Part shown: positions 54,638 through 62,879 of the stretch, piece by piece
How the letters are laid out: every line of letters begins with the position of its first letter
Position numbering within the stretch: the stretch's first letter is position 1
Assembly (NCBI GenBank): GCA_039028975.1
Contig: JBCCHB010000089.1
Coordinates: 1-64,000, forward strand
Direction: 5' to 3'
Length of the DNA stretch: 64,000 nt
Source: JAHBNG01 sp039028975
GTDB lineage: Bacteria; Chloroflexota; Anaerolineae; Caldilineales; Caldilineaceae
The notes under the pieces: model-generated
The model's database searches: none
What the model was told of the DNA's origin: nothing
Seen by the model: only the letters and a program-made list of their open reading frames with translations
Position numbers and translations under genes: made by a program

Positions 54638-55111
54638 GTGGACGTTAGACAAGCAACGATAGCAGACGCTGAGATTCTCTCTGCACTCAATGCAGATGTG
54701 CAAAAGCTTCACGCGGACGCGCACCCCCAACTCTTTAAGCAACCATCAGACCAAACATTTCCTCCGTCGGCGGCGCTTGACGTGCTAAATGATCCCAATG
54801 CCTACATCTATATCGGCAAGGTAAAGGGCGAGGCGGTTGGTTATATTTACGCTGAAATTCGAACCAGCCCTGAAAATGACTTTCGTTATGAGATGAGACG
54901 TGTGAGTATTCATGACATTTCCATCAAACCTGACCATCAGAAAAAGGGGTATGGTGAACGGCTTATCCAGTCGGTAAAGATGCTGGCACAAAAGCACGAC
55001 ATTACAATGGTGATCTTAGACGTGTGGTCATTCAACACAAATGCGCGCTCCTTTTTCGCTGAGCAGGGGTTTACGGCCTTCAATGAGAGGATGTGGCTTC
55101 ATATCAGTTGA
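54638..55111 (+). CDS. GNAT-family N-acetyltransferase
   Basis: 157 residues with a GTG start at 54638, supported by GGAG 6 nt upstream. The acetyl-CoA-binding motif is IHDISIKPDHQKKGYGERLIQSV (Q/RxxGxG type), followed by DVWSFNTNARSFFAEQGF, which is typical of motif B. The acceptor is unknown. It is the third gene of the Ldh-MAPEG-GNAT run and converges on the EAD protein gene; the stop codons of both lie in a small hairpin. Confidence 0.87.
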   Translation: MDVRQATIADAEILSALNADVQKLHADAHPQLFKQPSDQTFPPSAALDVLNDPNAYIYIGKVKGEAVGYIYAEIRTSPENDFRYEMRRVSIHDISIKPDHQKKGYGERLIQSVKMLAQKHDITMVILDVWSFNTNARSFFAEQGFTAFNERMWLHIS

Positions 55112-55132
55112 GCTAAAGATAAATCAAGCTCA
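55109..55132. terminator. Hairpin whose arms are the two convergent stop codons
   Basis: TGAGCT (55109-55114) and AGCTCA (55127-55132) pair perfectly over a 12-nt loop. The first TGA is the GNAT stop and the final TCA is the complement of the EAD-gene stop. TTTAATG follows on the plus strand. Confidence 0.4.
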
Positions 55133-55777
55133 TTTAATGTCCGATGATAGATAGGCACTATACGCATCTTGAAACTTTTCATTTGCTCCATACTCACTTT
55201 TGACTACATGAAGCAAGGCACCTACTTGATTGTTTTTATTTGCTTCTATAAGGAGATCATACCAAACGTTTTGGGCATTAGAGTTAAAATTGATGAGCGA
55301 CAAATTGATTCCAGCATCAGACCCAATTCGACGTATGCTAAGATTATCTGGATAAAGTGAACCTAAGGCATTTCGTATAGCTGTCAACGGCTGCGTGATA
55401 TATTGTTCTGTTTGAGTAGCTGGAGGTGTATGTGGAGTAGTTGCATCATATGGCAACGAAATAACATTGAATTTGAGTTCGAAAGATTCAGGCTTAATTG
55501 TTTTGCCTAAGCTATTGCGATAAGACCAGTTGGAACATGTCAAAAAGTATTCGCCTTCCTGCTTGCCCTTTAGTCTAACAATTGCTTCGTAATATTGTTG
55601 AGGATCAATTCTACCTATGCTGAGACGCTTTTCTGTCAGAATTGATAACTGAAGTGGGGCTTTGAGCATTAGATGGAAATCGGTACATATACCGTTTTCT
55701 TGATTCAAAATATGTAAGGCAATATTCGTTGCCTGATTTATGACTAACTCCTTGGGCTCATTCATTACGGTAAACAT
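55130..55777 (-). CDS. Beta-rich protein with C-terminal effector-associated (EAD/Death-like) domain
   Basis: 215 residues. Residues 1-110 look like an all-beta sandwich (FTVMNEPKELVINQ, EAIVRLKGKQEGEYFLTCSN) with no named family. A Thr/Pro linker (111-128) leads to residues 130-205, which match what I know of EAD modules: LYPD, IRRIGSDAGINLS, INF, NVWYDLLIEANKNNQVGALL and EYGANEKF. EADs are helical Death-like adaptor domains in bacterial conflict and signalling systems; two proteins sharing an EAD type are brought together. The protein therefore probably recruits an effector encoded elsewhere. It is the last gene of an AT-rich four-gene operon. The EAD call is by pattern and should be confirmed by profile search. 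Confidence 0.65.
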   Translation of the reverse strand: MFTVMNEPKELVINQATNIALHILNQENGICTDFHLMLKAPLQLSILTEKRLSIGRIDPQQYYEAIVRLKGKQEGEYFLTCSNWSYRNSLGKTIKPESFELKFNVISLPYDATTPHTPPATQTEQYITQPLTAIRNALGSLYPDNLSIRRIGSDAGINLSLINFNSNAQNVWYDLLIEANKNNQVGALLHVVKSEYGANEKFQDAYSAYLSSDIK

Positions 55778-55848
55778 AGAAGATTTGTCACCTCTTTTTT
55801 GTGGGGAAAACTAATGAAAAACCGAGAAATGGTGATGAATTTGAGAAC

Positions 55849-56121
55849 CTATCTAGAGAAGACCTGTAAAACCTCGTTTTTGATGAAATCTATCTTAAGC
55901 CAGTTAAATAGAACTAAACAGCCCGGGCTAGGATGATATTTACTTATACATTCTGAGCAATGATATGCTTCCGTATCATCGCTAAATACAGGGTCTTTTT
56001 TAATTAATCGACAAGGCTTCATTTCGCGTGAACCCTCATTTTTACATAAGAGTTTACCACAGTGATGGCATACAACATCAACATCTTCTTCGCTGCCACA
56101 TACAGCACATTGCAAATTCAT
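55849..56121 (-). CDS. Small Cys/His zinc-module protein
   Basis: 90 residues. Metal ligands are arranged as Cys5-x2-Cys8, Cys18-H-H-Cys21, Cys26 and His54-Cys55-x2-Cys58 with His63, a B-box or treble-clef-like pattern. The same module (CxxC, CHHCG, CK, HCxECI, HH) begins the 56124-58142 protein directly upstream. The C-terminus has a short hydrophobic stretch (CLVLFNWLKI). AAGGAG lies inside the end of the upstream gene, and the ATG follows its TAA by 2 nt, so translation is coupled. Function unknown; likely a partner of the membrane protein. Confidence 0.75.
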   Translation of the reverse strand: MNLQCAVCGSEEDVDVVCHHCGKLLCKNEGSREMKPCRLIKKDPVFSDDTEAYHCSECISKYHPSPGCLVLFNWLKIDFIKNEVLQVFSR

Positions 56122-56123
56122 CG

Positions 56124-58142
56124 TTATACTCCTTGGTTATGAGAGCTATCTTGCAGGGTATCTTCAATAATGTCTGACAATCGGTTGTTCATTTCCTCGA
56201 CCTTATTGAACATTTCAGTGTCGATAACATCCCCTTGAACTGTTCCATCTACACGTATTTCACTTTCATCAAGGTCAGTCTCTACTTCTTCACCTGTAAT
56301 CGTCAAGTGAAAGTCAATCGGGTACATATTTTCATAGTAACGACCCATAACATCCCATGATCGATTTGTTATGCCAGAGCCTTTCTTGCTTATGCGAGGT
56401 GGATTTTCAATGATACTTTTTATGTAGAAATCTGCCTTGGTAATATTTCGTGTTAATTTATTTACAATCTTATAATCTGGGGTAGTCCCTATCTGTTTGT
56501 GCCCAAATGATCGCATAACTTGTTCTTGTGAACGCAATCCACCAAGATGAAGTTTGAATTTGACAGTGACTATTGTTTCCTGATTTGTCAAGATGGTCCT
56601 CTGTGAATTTTTCGTTATTGATTGCCTCTTTTCCCCCCATGGATAGAAGAAAGCTATCTCTTCGAGCTTCGAGAAAGAAGATGCAAGATGCAATTCTATT
56701 TCACCATTCAGGATATCTGACGAACCTATTTTGTTCTTAAAACTAACCAGGAACTCTCGATGCAATGTTCCTTTACCCTCTTCGCTATCAAAACTCACTG
56801 GGAATTCTTGAGGCAGTGATCCTCCAACCTTCCTTATGTCATAATTTTCCCATTTAACTTCTTGTATTGGTCCTTTGTAATGATGTGTTGCCCTAGGACG
56901 GTCCTTAGTTACATCACCAAAGTAGTGAGGTATATACAAAAGCAGGCGCTTTATCTTGATCGGTTTTAACAAATCGAATCTTTCCTCGTCTATGGGGATC
57001 TGAACAGTCAGTGCTAAAGTGTGTCTATCACTATCCTGTGGCAACGATGGAATAAGCTGTAACGGCAGGTTGCTAGATTCCTCATCTATTTCTACTGAAT
57101 ACCTTAAATGCTTATCCCATTCGCCTTTGCTTCTGGTCCGATTGCCTCCAAGGAATGAATCACGTTCAATTTGGTCTGTTAAGGCCAATGTGTTAATTTG
57201 TTCGAATGCATCGATTGATGTGCCCAATTTACTATCGGAGTTGTTCGGAATGTCAGACTGTATCAATAAATTAGGCGTCCCTATAAGAACAGCAAATCCT
57301 CCATGAAAAAGGAGCCCTTCTCCGGTTTTCCAATTATAGTTTTGACTCATCACATATTCTAAAAAGCTTTTAATCCAAGACACAGATTTGACAATCTCTA
57401 ATTCTTGGACCCACTGGCAAATTGGACTGATTATATGCCAAATACCTATATTCCAAGCTCGATATTTTTTGAGGTACTGTTCTAATCGATCTCGCTCTGA
57501 GCTCTTCAATCCAAAATGAAAGGCAATCACTCCATCGAGGAATTTCAGTTCCGACGTGGTATCATGGCGCAGGTTCATTGTAGAAATGTAGGTACCATCA
57601 TTCTCAAGAGTAATTTCACCATTTATCTCTTCTAATACATCAACGCTTCGAATATCTGGAATTACTTGTACAGGCGGTCGGTTAATGTATTGTCGCCTGA
57701 GGCGGCGTAACATTACCATAAGAACCCAGATTGGGATGCTAGATATGAACATGAGCAACGAAACTACGAATAATTCAAGCAAGGGGACTATAAAGATCTC
57801 ATTGAGTGCTAGTCCCATGGCCAAAATTGCACCAAGCAAACCGCTCCATACCAAAACATATGGTAGCCAGTACCACCGTATGATGGGATGATGTTTTTTG
57901 ATACATTCCTTGCAATGAGCAGCAAACTCTCCTTTAAGTACACTGTCTAAACCAAGCTTAGCGAATTCATATTTTAAACTTTTCTGGGCACTTAAACCGT
58001 CAATTAAGTTCATATAATCGCTTTTACATATTGTCCTTCCACAATGATGGCAAACGAAATCGATCTTCGGACTATGACAAAGATAACAATGGACATTTGG
58101 TGTTTGAGTCTTGATGTCTAAATCCATTTTGTTCTGCTTCAT
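56124..58142 (-). CDS. Membrane protein: N-terminal zinc module, two helices, large beta-rich domain
   Basis: About 672 residues from the ATG at 58140-58142; the frame is open to an ATG at 58220, but that would overlap the previous gene by 56 bp. Residues 17-85 hold the Cys/His module (HCYLCHS, CHHCGRTICKSD, HCKECIKKHH). Two membrane helices follow (about 91-114 and 116-144, ending MVMLRRLRRQ), so a soluble domain of about 520 residues probably lies on one membrane face. It contains EVKWENYDIRKVGG, LNGEIELHL and VTVKFKLHL, which match a region of the 58165-59640 protein. A C-terminal acidic stretch ends the protein. No known family. It appears to be a membrane-anchored version of its neighbour. 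Confidence 0.75.
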   Translation of the reverse strand: MKQNKMDLDIKTQTPNVHCYLCHSPKIDFVCHHCGRTICKSDYMNLIDGLSAQKSLKYEFAKLGLDSVLKGEFAAHCKECIKKHHPIIRWYWLPYVLVWSGLLGAILAMGLALNEIFIVPLLELFVVSLLMFISSIPIWVLMVMLRRLRRQYINRPPVQVIPDIRSVDVLEEINGEITLENDGTYISTMNLRHDTTSELKFLDGVIAFHFGLKSSERDRLEQYLKKYRAWNIGIWHIISPICQWVQELEIVKSVSWIKSFLEYVMSQNYNWKTGEGLLFHGGFAVLIGTPNLLIQSDIPNNSDSKLGTSIDAFEQINTLALTDQIERDSFLGGNRTRSKGEWDKHLRYSVEIDEESSNLPLQLIPSLPQDSDRHTLALTVQIPIDEERFDLLKPIKIKRLLLYIPHYFGDVTKDRPRATHHYKGPIQEVKWENYDIRKVGGSLPQEFPVSFDSEEGKGTLHREFLVSFKNKIGSSDILNGEIELHLASSFSKLEEIAFFYPWGEKRQSITKNSQRTILTNQETIVTVKFKLHLGGLRSQEQVMRSFGHKQIGTTPDYKIVNKLTRNITKADFYIKSIIENPPRISKKGSGITNRSWDVMGRYYENMYPIDFHLTITGEEVETDLDESEIRVDGTVQGDVIDTEMFNKVEEMNNRLSDIIEDTLQDSSHNQGV

Positions 58143-58164
58143 ATCAGCTATACAATATCCTGAA

Positions 58165-59640
58165 TTAATCGATGGCGACAACATGACGAAATTGCTCTCT
58201 GAGCTTAGACTGAAATTCATTCATAATCTTGATTAGGCTTGAATTATTGCCCTTAAGCCGCCCTCGCATCGATATTGTAGTGTGACCAGTTTCAACATCG
58301 GTCGTGAATTTTTTACCTCCTGGAATCTCGCTCTCCCGGGTCGTTTGTGTTTTGCTTCCAAAAATTACTAATCCTAGAAACAGCTCTTCTACGCCTATTT
58401 TTTGCTTACCGGTTATAACACTTCCATTCAAAGTATTTCCTTCAAAAGACAATTTCCGGGTTAGTTTGCCGAACCCAAGATCTTTGAGAACGTTTTCTAT
58501 GTCTTTGATACGCATTTTATCCAATATGACGCCTTCAAATTGGAGGTGCTGGTAAGGTACATTAATTCTATCCTTAAAGCTGTCGGCTAATTCTTTAAGT
58601 TCAAATTTAACCTGGATTTTTGAAGAATACTCTATTTCATGCTCACTCTCATTACCATTTGCCTCGAAATAGTGCAAATGCAAACCAGATAATGCTACAG
58701 GTATAGATATTTCTAGCTCCCCCTTCAAAGAATCTTTATCATATAATTCACCTGGCTGTTTTACCGCTAAGGTCATAGGCGGTGTAGAATATTCATCTAA
58801 CGTAGATCCCTCAGGCTTTCGTTTGACTACCTTAAAGGGAACATCATCCCACTTGACAGTACCTTGACCATCAGGAACATAATGTACTTCTTTCTCTTCT
58901 CTTTGAACGTATAAAGTGATTTGATGGTGAGATGTTGTCACTGGCCACTGGATTTCCATGTTTGATAGTGTTGGGAGTGTTGAAAACATTTTTTCATGTA
59001 AGTCATCAGGTAAAAATAGAGTCAACTCAATCCCAAAACCGAGTCCACGCTGAAATCCCTCCTGCTGCGCGAAAATTTTAGTGGTATTCTCATATCTATC
59101 GAATTCACTATCGTTTGTATCAGATTCATCAATATTCGTAAGTCTTTTGAACTTATCAATGCGCAATTCCTCCCATATATTGTCATCAAAGGGTTCGATT
59201 CTCATATCAACGGGATTAATATCTGGTAATGTCGGTATATACTCCTGAAACCTCCGACATTCATGTCGACCATCACACAAACTCTCTTTATCTTTAATCT
59301 TATCGTTTAATACGGGAATCGTTATGGCGATAGCATCATTACACACATCCAGTTCAAGTCTTTGATCTAAATCTGTATCGTTATAATCCAAAAAGACGAG
59401 ATAACCGATATTTATATGGGTCTCGCTATCGTTTTTCCATATATCGGCATCTTGTTTTTCAATATCTTTAACTGCTTGTTTTGTGAAGTGCTCTTTTCCA
59501 GAATATGGAATTATAATTTCAATCTTTCCCTCAGGCTTTTCGGTCGGTTTAATTTCAACCTTGCCCGAAATAATATTTGCGTTATATCGGTATGTTTCCT
59601 TTACAGTAATTTCTTTGGGTTTAACGCGAGAGAATATCAT
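58165..59640 (-). CDS. Unknown beta-rich cytosolic protein, first gene of the island operon
   Basis: 491 residues without signal peptide or membrane helix. The first 60 residues have alternating hydrophobic strands (TVKETYRYNANIISGKVEI). Asp/Glu-rich loops (FLDYNDTDLDQRLELDV) follow. The middle (about 200-390) aligns by eye with the membrane protein downstream: GIELTLFLP, TVKWDDV, LKGELEISIP and IQVKFELKEL. The C-terminus contains TTDVETGHTTISMRGRLKG. No enzyme motif was recognised. GGAG lies 12 nt before the ATG, and a perfect 14-bp hairpin sits 34 bp upstream. Codons are AT-richer than in flanking genes, suggesting acquisition by transfer. Confidence 0.75.
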   Translation of the reverse strand: MIFSRVKPKEITVKETYRYNANIISGKVEIKPTEKPEGKIEIIIPYSGKEHFTKQAVKDIEKQDADIWKNDSETHINIGYLVFLDYNDTDLDQRLELDVCNDAIAITIPVLNDKIKDKESLCDGRHECRRFQEYIPTLPDINPVDMRIEPFDDNIWEELRIDKFKRLTNIDESDTNDSEFDRYENTTKIFAQQEGFQRGLGFGIELTLFLPDDLHEKMFSTLPTLSNMEIQWPVTTSHHQITLYVQREEKEVHYVPDGQGTVKWDDVPFKVVKRKPEGSTLDEYSTPPMTLAVKQPGELYDKDSLKGELEISIPVALSGLHLHYFEANGNESEHEIEYSSKIQVKFELKELADSFKDRINVPYQHLQFEGVILDKMRIKDIENVLKDLGFGKLTRKLSFEGNTLNGSVITGKQKIGVEELFLGLVIFGSKTQTTRESEIPGGKKFTTDVETGHTTISMRGRLKGNNSSLIKIMNEFQSKLREQFRHVVAID

Positions 59641-60463
59641 CAGTTAAGTCATCTCCTCAGAAGTGCAATGAGATACTTTGAGAAAATCATGAATTTTCTC
59701 AAAGTAATTGGGGGCACGCTTGCTATTGCAGCCTACAAGTAACCGATAAGTTGGGAGCCTGTGTACAACAACGTAATGATGTGAAAATATCTGTAAGGGT
59801 AAGAGAAAAGTTCAGCCGAAATGGAGAGTTTGTCAATTAGAATTTCGTTTTAGGAGAAAGGAGCGAATTTGTAGTGGAGCTCTCGTAGCTTCTCTCGAAA
59901 AGTTGATCATGCAACATTGGTAACCACTTAGGAATAGCGACTAAACAACTCAGCGACTTGAACCGAATTTACTCTGACAATTCACACGAAATCGATGAGC
60001 TAAATAATCGTTATTCTTTAGCTATCGATTAAAGTGCAGTTTCGAGACTTTTACTACGATAAGAAAGAACTAACAATCTTGCAACGATAAGGAATGTATA
60101 CGAAATTTGATGTTGTAACAAAGTAACATGAACCAATTGCGAAAAGGAAATATATCAAGAATATTGTACAATTATCTATAAGGAATGACAATTTCTACTT
60201 CCTATAGGTGACCTGTATGTGTTATTTAGTACTAATTATTATGCTTGATTAAATGGTTTTATAGATGATATATTCAATCACAAACTATCAGAAAAATAGG
60301 AGGATATGGATTAATGGAAGAAAAGATTATTGAGTTTTAAAAAGATCTATATCCAAGATACTTTTCTATTTCTTTCATGAGCGGTTTGGCGTTATCTCTC
60401 TAAGGCAACTATAATCAGGGTATCTTTTGCATTGTTGCGAGCAGATCAACATGGAGCATCTAT
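59641..60463. other. AT-rich 0.8-kb region upstream of the island operon
   Basis: Visibly richer in A/T than the rest of the window and without a credible gene on either strand. Apart from the hairpin at 59674-59706 it has no repeat from families R1 or R2. It separates the island operon (minus) from the yggX homologue (plus) and may be the scar of an acquired element. Confidence 0.6.
59674..59706 (-). promoter_or_regulatory. Perfect hairpin / palindrome in the leader of the island operon
   Basis: TACTTTGAGAAAAT and ATTTTCTCAAAGTA are perfect 14-bp inverted arms around a 5-nt centre, 34-66 bp upstream of the first gene. It could be an operator for a dimeric repressor or an RNA leader hairpin. 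Confidence 0.6.
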
Positions 60464-60772
60464 ATGGCACGCATGGTCAATTGTGTAAAGTTTGGCAAAG
60501 AGCTACCTGGACTAGATAAACCACCGTATAAAAGCGAACTCGGTCAACGCATCTTCGAAAACGTATCTCAGCAGGGCTGGGAGTTGTGGATGCAGCATTC
60601 GGTTATCTTAATTAATCATTATGGACTGAGCCTAGGGGATCCCAATGCTCGTACATTTCTTATGGAGCAGCTGGAAGAGTTTTTCTTTGGCGAAGGCGCT
60701 CAAATGCCAGAGGACTGGTCGCCAGTCGGGGCGGGAGGCAAAGGGACTCCTATGGCGGCACCGCGCAAATAG
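60464..60772 (+). CDS. yggX: YggX-like Fe(2+)-trafficking / oxidative-damage protection protein
   Basis: 102 residues. The first 78 residues match the YggX family: VNCVKFGKELPGLDKPPY, ELGQRIFENVSQQGWELW, MQHSVILINHYGLSL and FFFGEGAQMPEDW. The single conserved Cys7 is present. YggX proteins protect iron-sulfur clusters and iron pools from oxidation. The C-terminal 20 residues (Gly/Pro-rich, ending AAPRK) are an extension beyond the usual length of about 90. GGAG lies 7 nt before the ATG. The family is best known from Proteobacteria, so its place next to an AT-rich island suggests transfer. Confidence 0.87.
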   Translation: MARMVNCVKFGKELPGLDKPPYKSELGQRIFENVSQQGWELWMQHSVILINHYGLSLGDPNARTFLMEQLEEFFFGEGAQMPEDWSPVGAGGKGTPMAAPRK

Positions 60773-60831
60773 TTGGTGGATTGTCTATTCCTGCCATTGG
60801 CTGATTATCTACCACCGATTACGGATTACCA

Positions 60832-62130
60832 TCACATTCGCAACTCAAGGGCCAACTCTGGCAGTATCTCAAAACGTAACTTCTCATGGGCACATCGCAA
60901 TGCCTCCTCGACTTCATCTGGCGTCTGACCACTAGCAAAGATGAATCCTAAATAGCTGTCACCCTCTGGTAGGGGAATGAGGGAGTAGTTCAGTTTGGCT
61001 GTCATCTGGATGTCATCGATACCGCTCACGCCTCGCGCTTCCTCAACGCCATCAATTTGCTTCAAAATACCTGCTTGGGGTATAGGGATCATCATGACCC
61101 CGCTAGCCTCTTTGGAATCGTTGTCTTGTCCTGGTTCAACAAGATTTTCATCGGTTACGTTTACATCAGTGACCTCTACAAAGGGCAACCCACACGCTTG
61201 ACGTAAAATCAACTCTTCCAGTGAAAGATCCTGCCCAAAACGCAGCGTTTGTGAACAGAGTCCGCCAATGGAACGGCCAGCGATTTCCAAAATCCAGGGG
61301 CCTTGCTCATTGATGCGAAACTCAGCATGTACAGGTCCTTCCCGCAGCCCTAACGCCGCGGCTGATTGGGCGGCACACTCGGCAATAGCGTCTTGCGTTT
61401 CCTTGCTTAAGCGGGATGGTGTCACATAAATTGTCTCTTCAAAAAAAGGGCCAATAAGCGGATCTGGCTTATCAAAGAGCGCCAATACAGTTAAATTGCC
61501 CCCATCAAGCATCCCTTCCAACGCCACCTCCCCACCGTCGATATAGCTCTCTACCAGGTAGGAATAATAAAGCTGATTGGGTTCATCTTGGGCTAAAATC
61601 TGAACGAGTCGGCTTATGGCCTGGGTAAACTCAAAAGAATCGTTGGCTCGGATTACGCCGCGGCTCCCTGATAGATTTAGGGGCTTGACCACACAAGGAA
61701 ACGTGACTTGCTCAGCCACCTGCTTGGGTGACTCCTTGGTGGAAAAGAGTTTGAACCATGGACAGCGTACACCGGCCTGAGTAAAGAGCGTGCGCATCTG
61801 AAGTTTGTTGCGAGCTGCCTCTGCCGCTACCGGATCATTTTGAGGCAATCCTAAAAGGGCCGACGCCTTGGCTGCAACCAATGTCCCGCTATCATCTACG
61901 GCACGAATGGCTAAGACGGGGTTCTTCCGAGCAAATACAGCTATCTCTTGGGCTGCCTCATCGGGGGCACCAAAGTTGACGCCTAATGGATGATTCCAGT
62001 AGTCAGCCAATTCTGTCTGCATATTCACCACCTGTAAAACCTCGATTCCGAGCCGTTGGGCAGCCTGCATAAAGGCTGTATTGCGATAGGAACGGGATGT
62101 GGTTAAAAGCATGATTCGTTTATGGGTCAT
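60832..62130 (-). CDS. ATP-grasp family carboxylate-amine ligase
   Basis: 432 residues. An N-terminal Rossmann-like part (KRIMLLTTSRSYRNTAFMQAA) precedes the ATP-grasp core: FPCVVKPLNLSGSRGVIRAND is the phosphate loop, VESYIDGGEVALEG the adenine contact strand, and HAEFRINEQGPWILEIAGRSIGG supplies the Mg ligands. Layout resembles ligases for dipeptides, carnosine or antibiotic-related amino acids (COG0439/DUF-type). It would couple ATP to formation of an amide through an acyl phosphate. The product is unknown. It stands alone. Confidence 0.82.
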   Translation of the reverse strand: MTHKRIMLLTTSRSYRNTAFMQAAQRLGIEVLQVVNMQTELADYWNHPLGVNFGAPDEAAQEIAVFARKNPVLAIRAVDDSGTLVAAKASALLGLPQNDPVAAEAARNKLQMRTLFTQAGVRCPWFKLFSTKESPKQVAEQVTFPCVVKPLNLSGSRGVIRANDSFEFTQAISRLVQILAQDEPNQLYYSYLVESYIDGGEVALEGMLDGGNLTVLALFDKPDPLIGPFFEETIYVTPSRLSKETQDAIAECAAQSAAALGLREGPVHAEFRINEQGPWILEIAGRSIGGLCSQTLRFGQDLSLEELILRQACGLPFVEVTDVNVTDENLVEPGQDNDSKEASGVMMIPIPQAGILKQIDGVEEARGVSGIDDIQMTAKLNYSLIPLPEGDSYLGFIFASGQTPDEVEEALRCAHEKLRFEILPELALELRM

Positions 62131-62879
62131 CGTGTACTTTTCTCTTTCCCTTACGTTAATTTCCCGAAATGTCAGAGATTTGTAACGTCTAAAACGCGTC
62201 TTTCGTCGTATCTTTTACGACATAGTACGTGTGGGTATCTAATACTAATGTCGTAGGTCAATCGTACAAATTGTATATCCGGTTTGTATATCCAGTATAA
62301 AGTTGAATACTTGATGTAAGTTGTATATCTGTAAATGAGCATCTGCTCAGCCGTAAAATCACACGAGTGCATTACCAAATTCAGTTCACCATCGATCCTA
62401 TGTTGCGCATATCCGAATAAGCTGCATAGACCCCAAATTGGTACCGCTTTACTCAACGCTTCACATTGTTCTCCACGGCATTCTCAAATATCGTCTAATT
62501 TTTCGCTCTTTGAATCTTGTTGCGCTCTGCTAAGATGCCCCGTTCCAGGTTACGGACTCCAATGCCTTAGTCATCTTTAAACAGAGCCGAGTATAGTTCG
62601 CCAGAGTAATTGTATCCTGACTTCTGTCCCATTTTCACGGGAGCAAGAGTTGCATCTGGTTATCTATATCAAAGTAAATGCAGAGGAGCGATTTTGCCCT
62701 AACGCATCTTCCTTTTGCGTTCTGTTCCACTTTACACCACAGGAGTTCGTTTTCCCGAATCTATTGTTGTTTATCATGTACCGGTAAATCTATCTGAGCC
62801 AATTCATGAGCACGAATAATTGGCACAAAATTTTCGGGTAGAGTTACCAGCTTTTGTCGAAGTTCATGGAGATAATCGA
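62131..62879. other. Intergenic region with a degenerate R2 copy
   Basis: 749 bp between the ATP-grasp gene (minus) and the secreted protein (plus). It contains the degenerate R2 copy D (62590-62670) and many short stops on both strands; no gene seen. GGAG precedes the next ATG. Confidence 0.55.
62590..62670 (-). repeat. Dispersed repeat R2, copy D (degenerate)
   Basis: GTATAGTTCGCCAGAGTAA at one end and ATCTGGTTATCTATAT at the other match the two ends of R2 in inverted orientation, with several differences. The interior is not well conserved. Confidence 0.4.
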
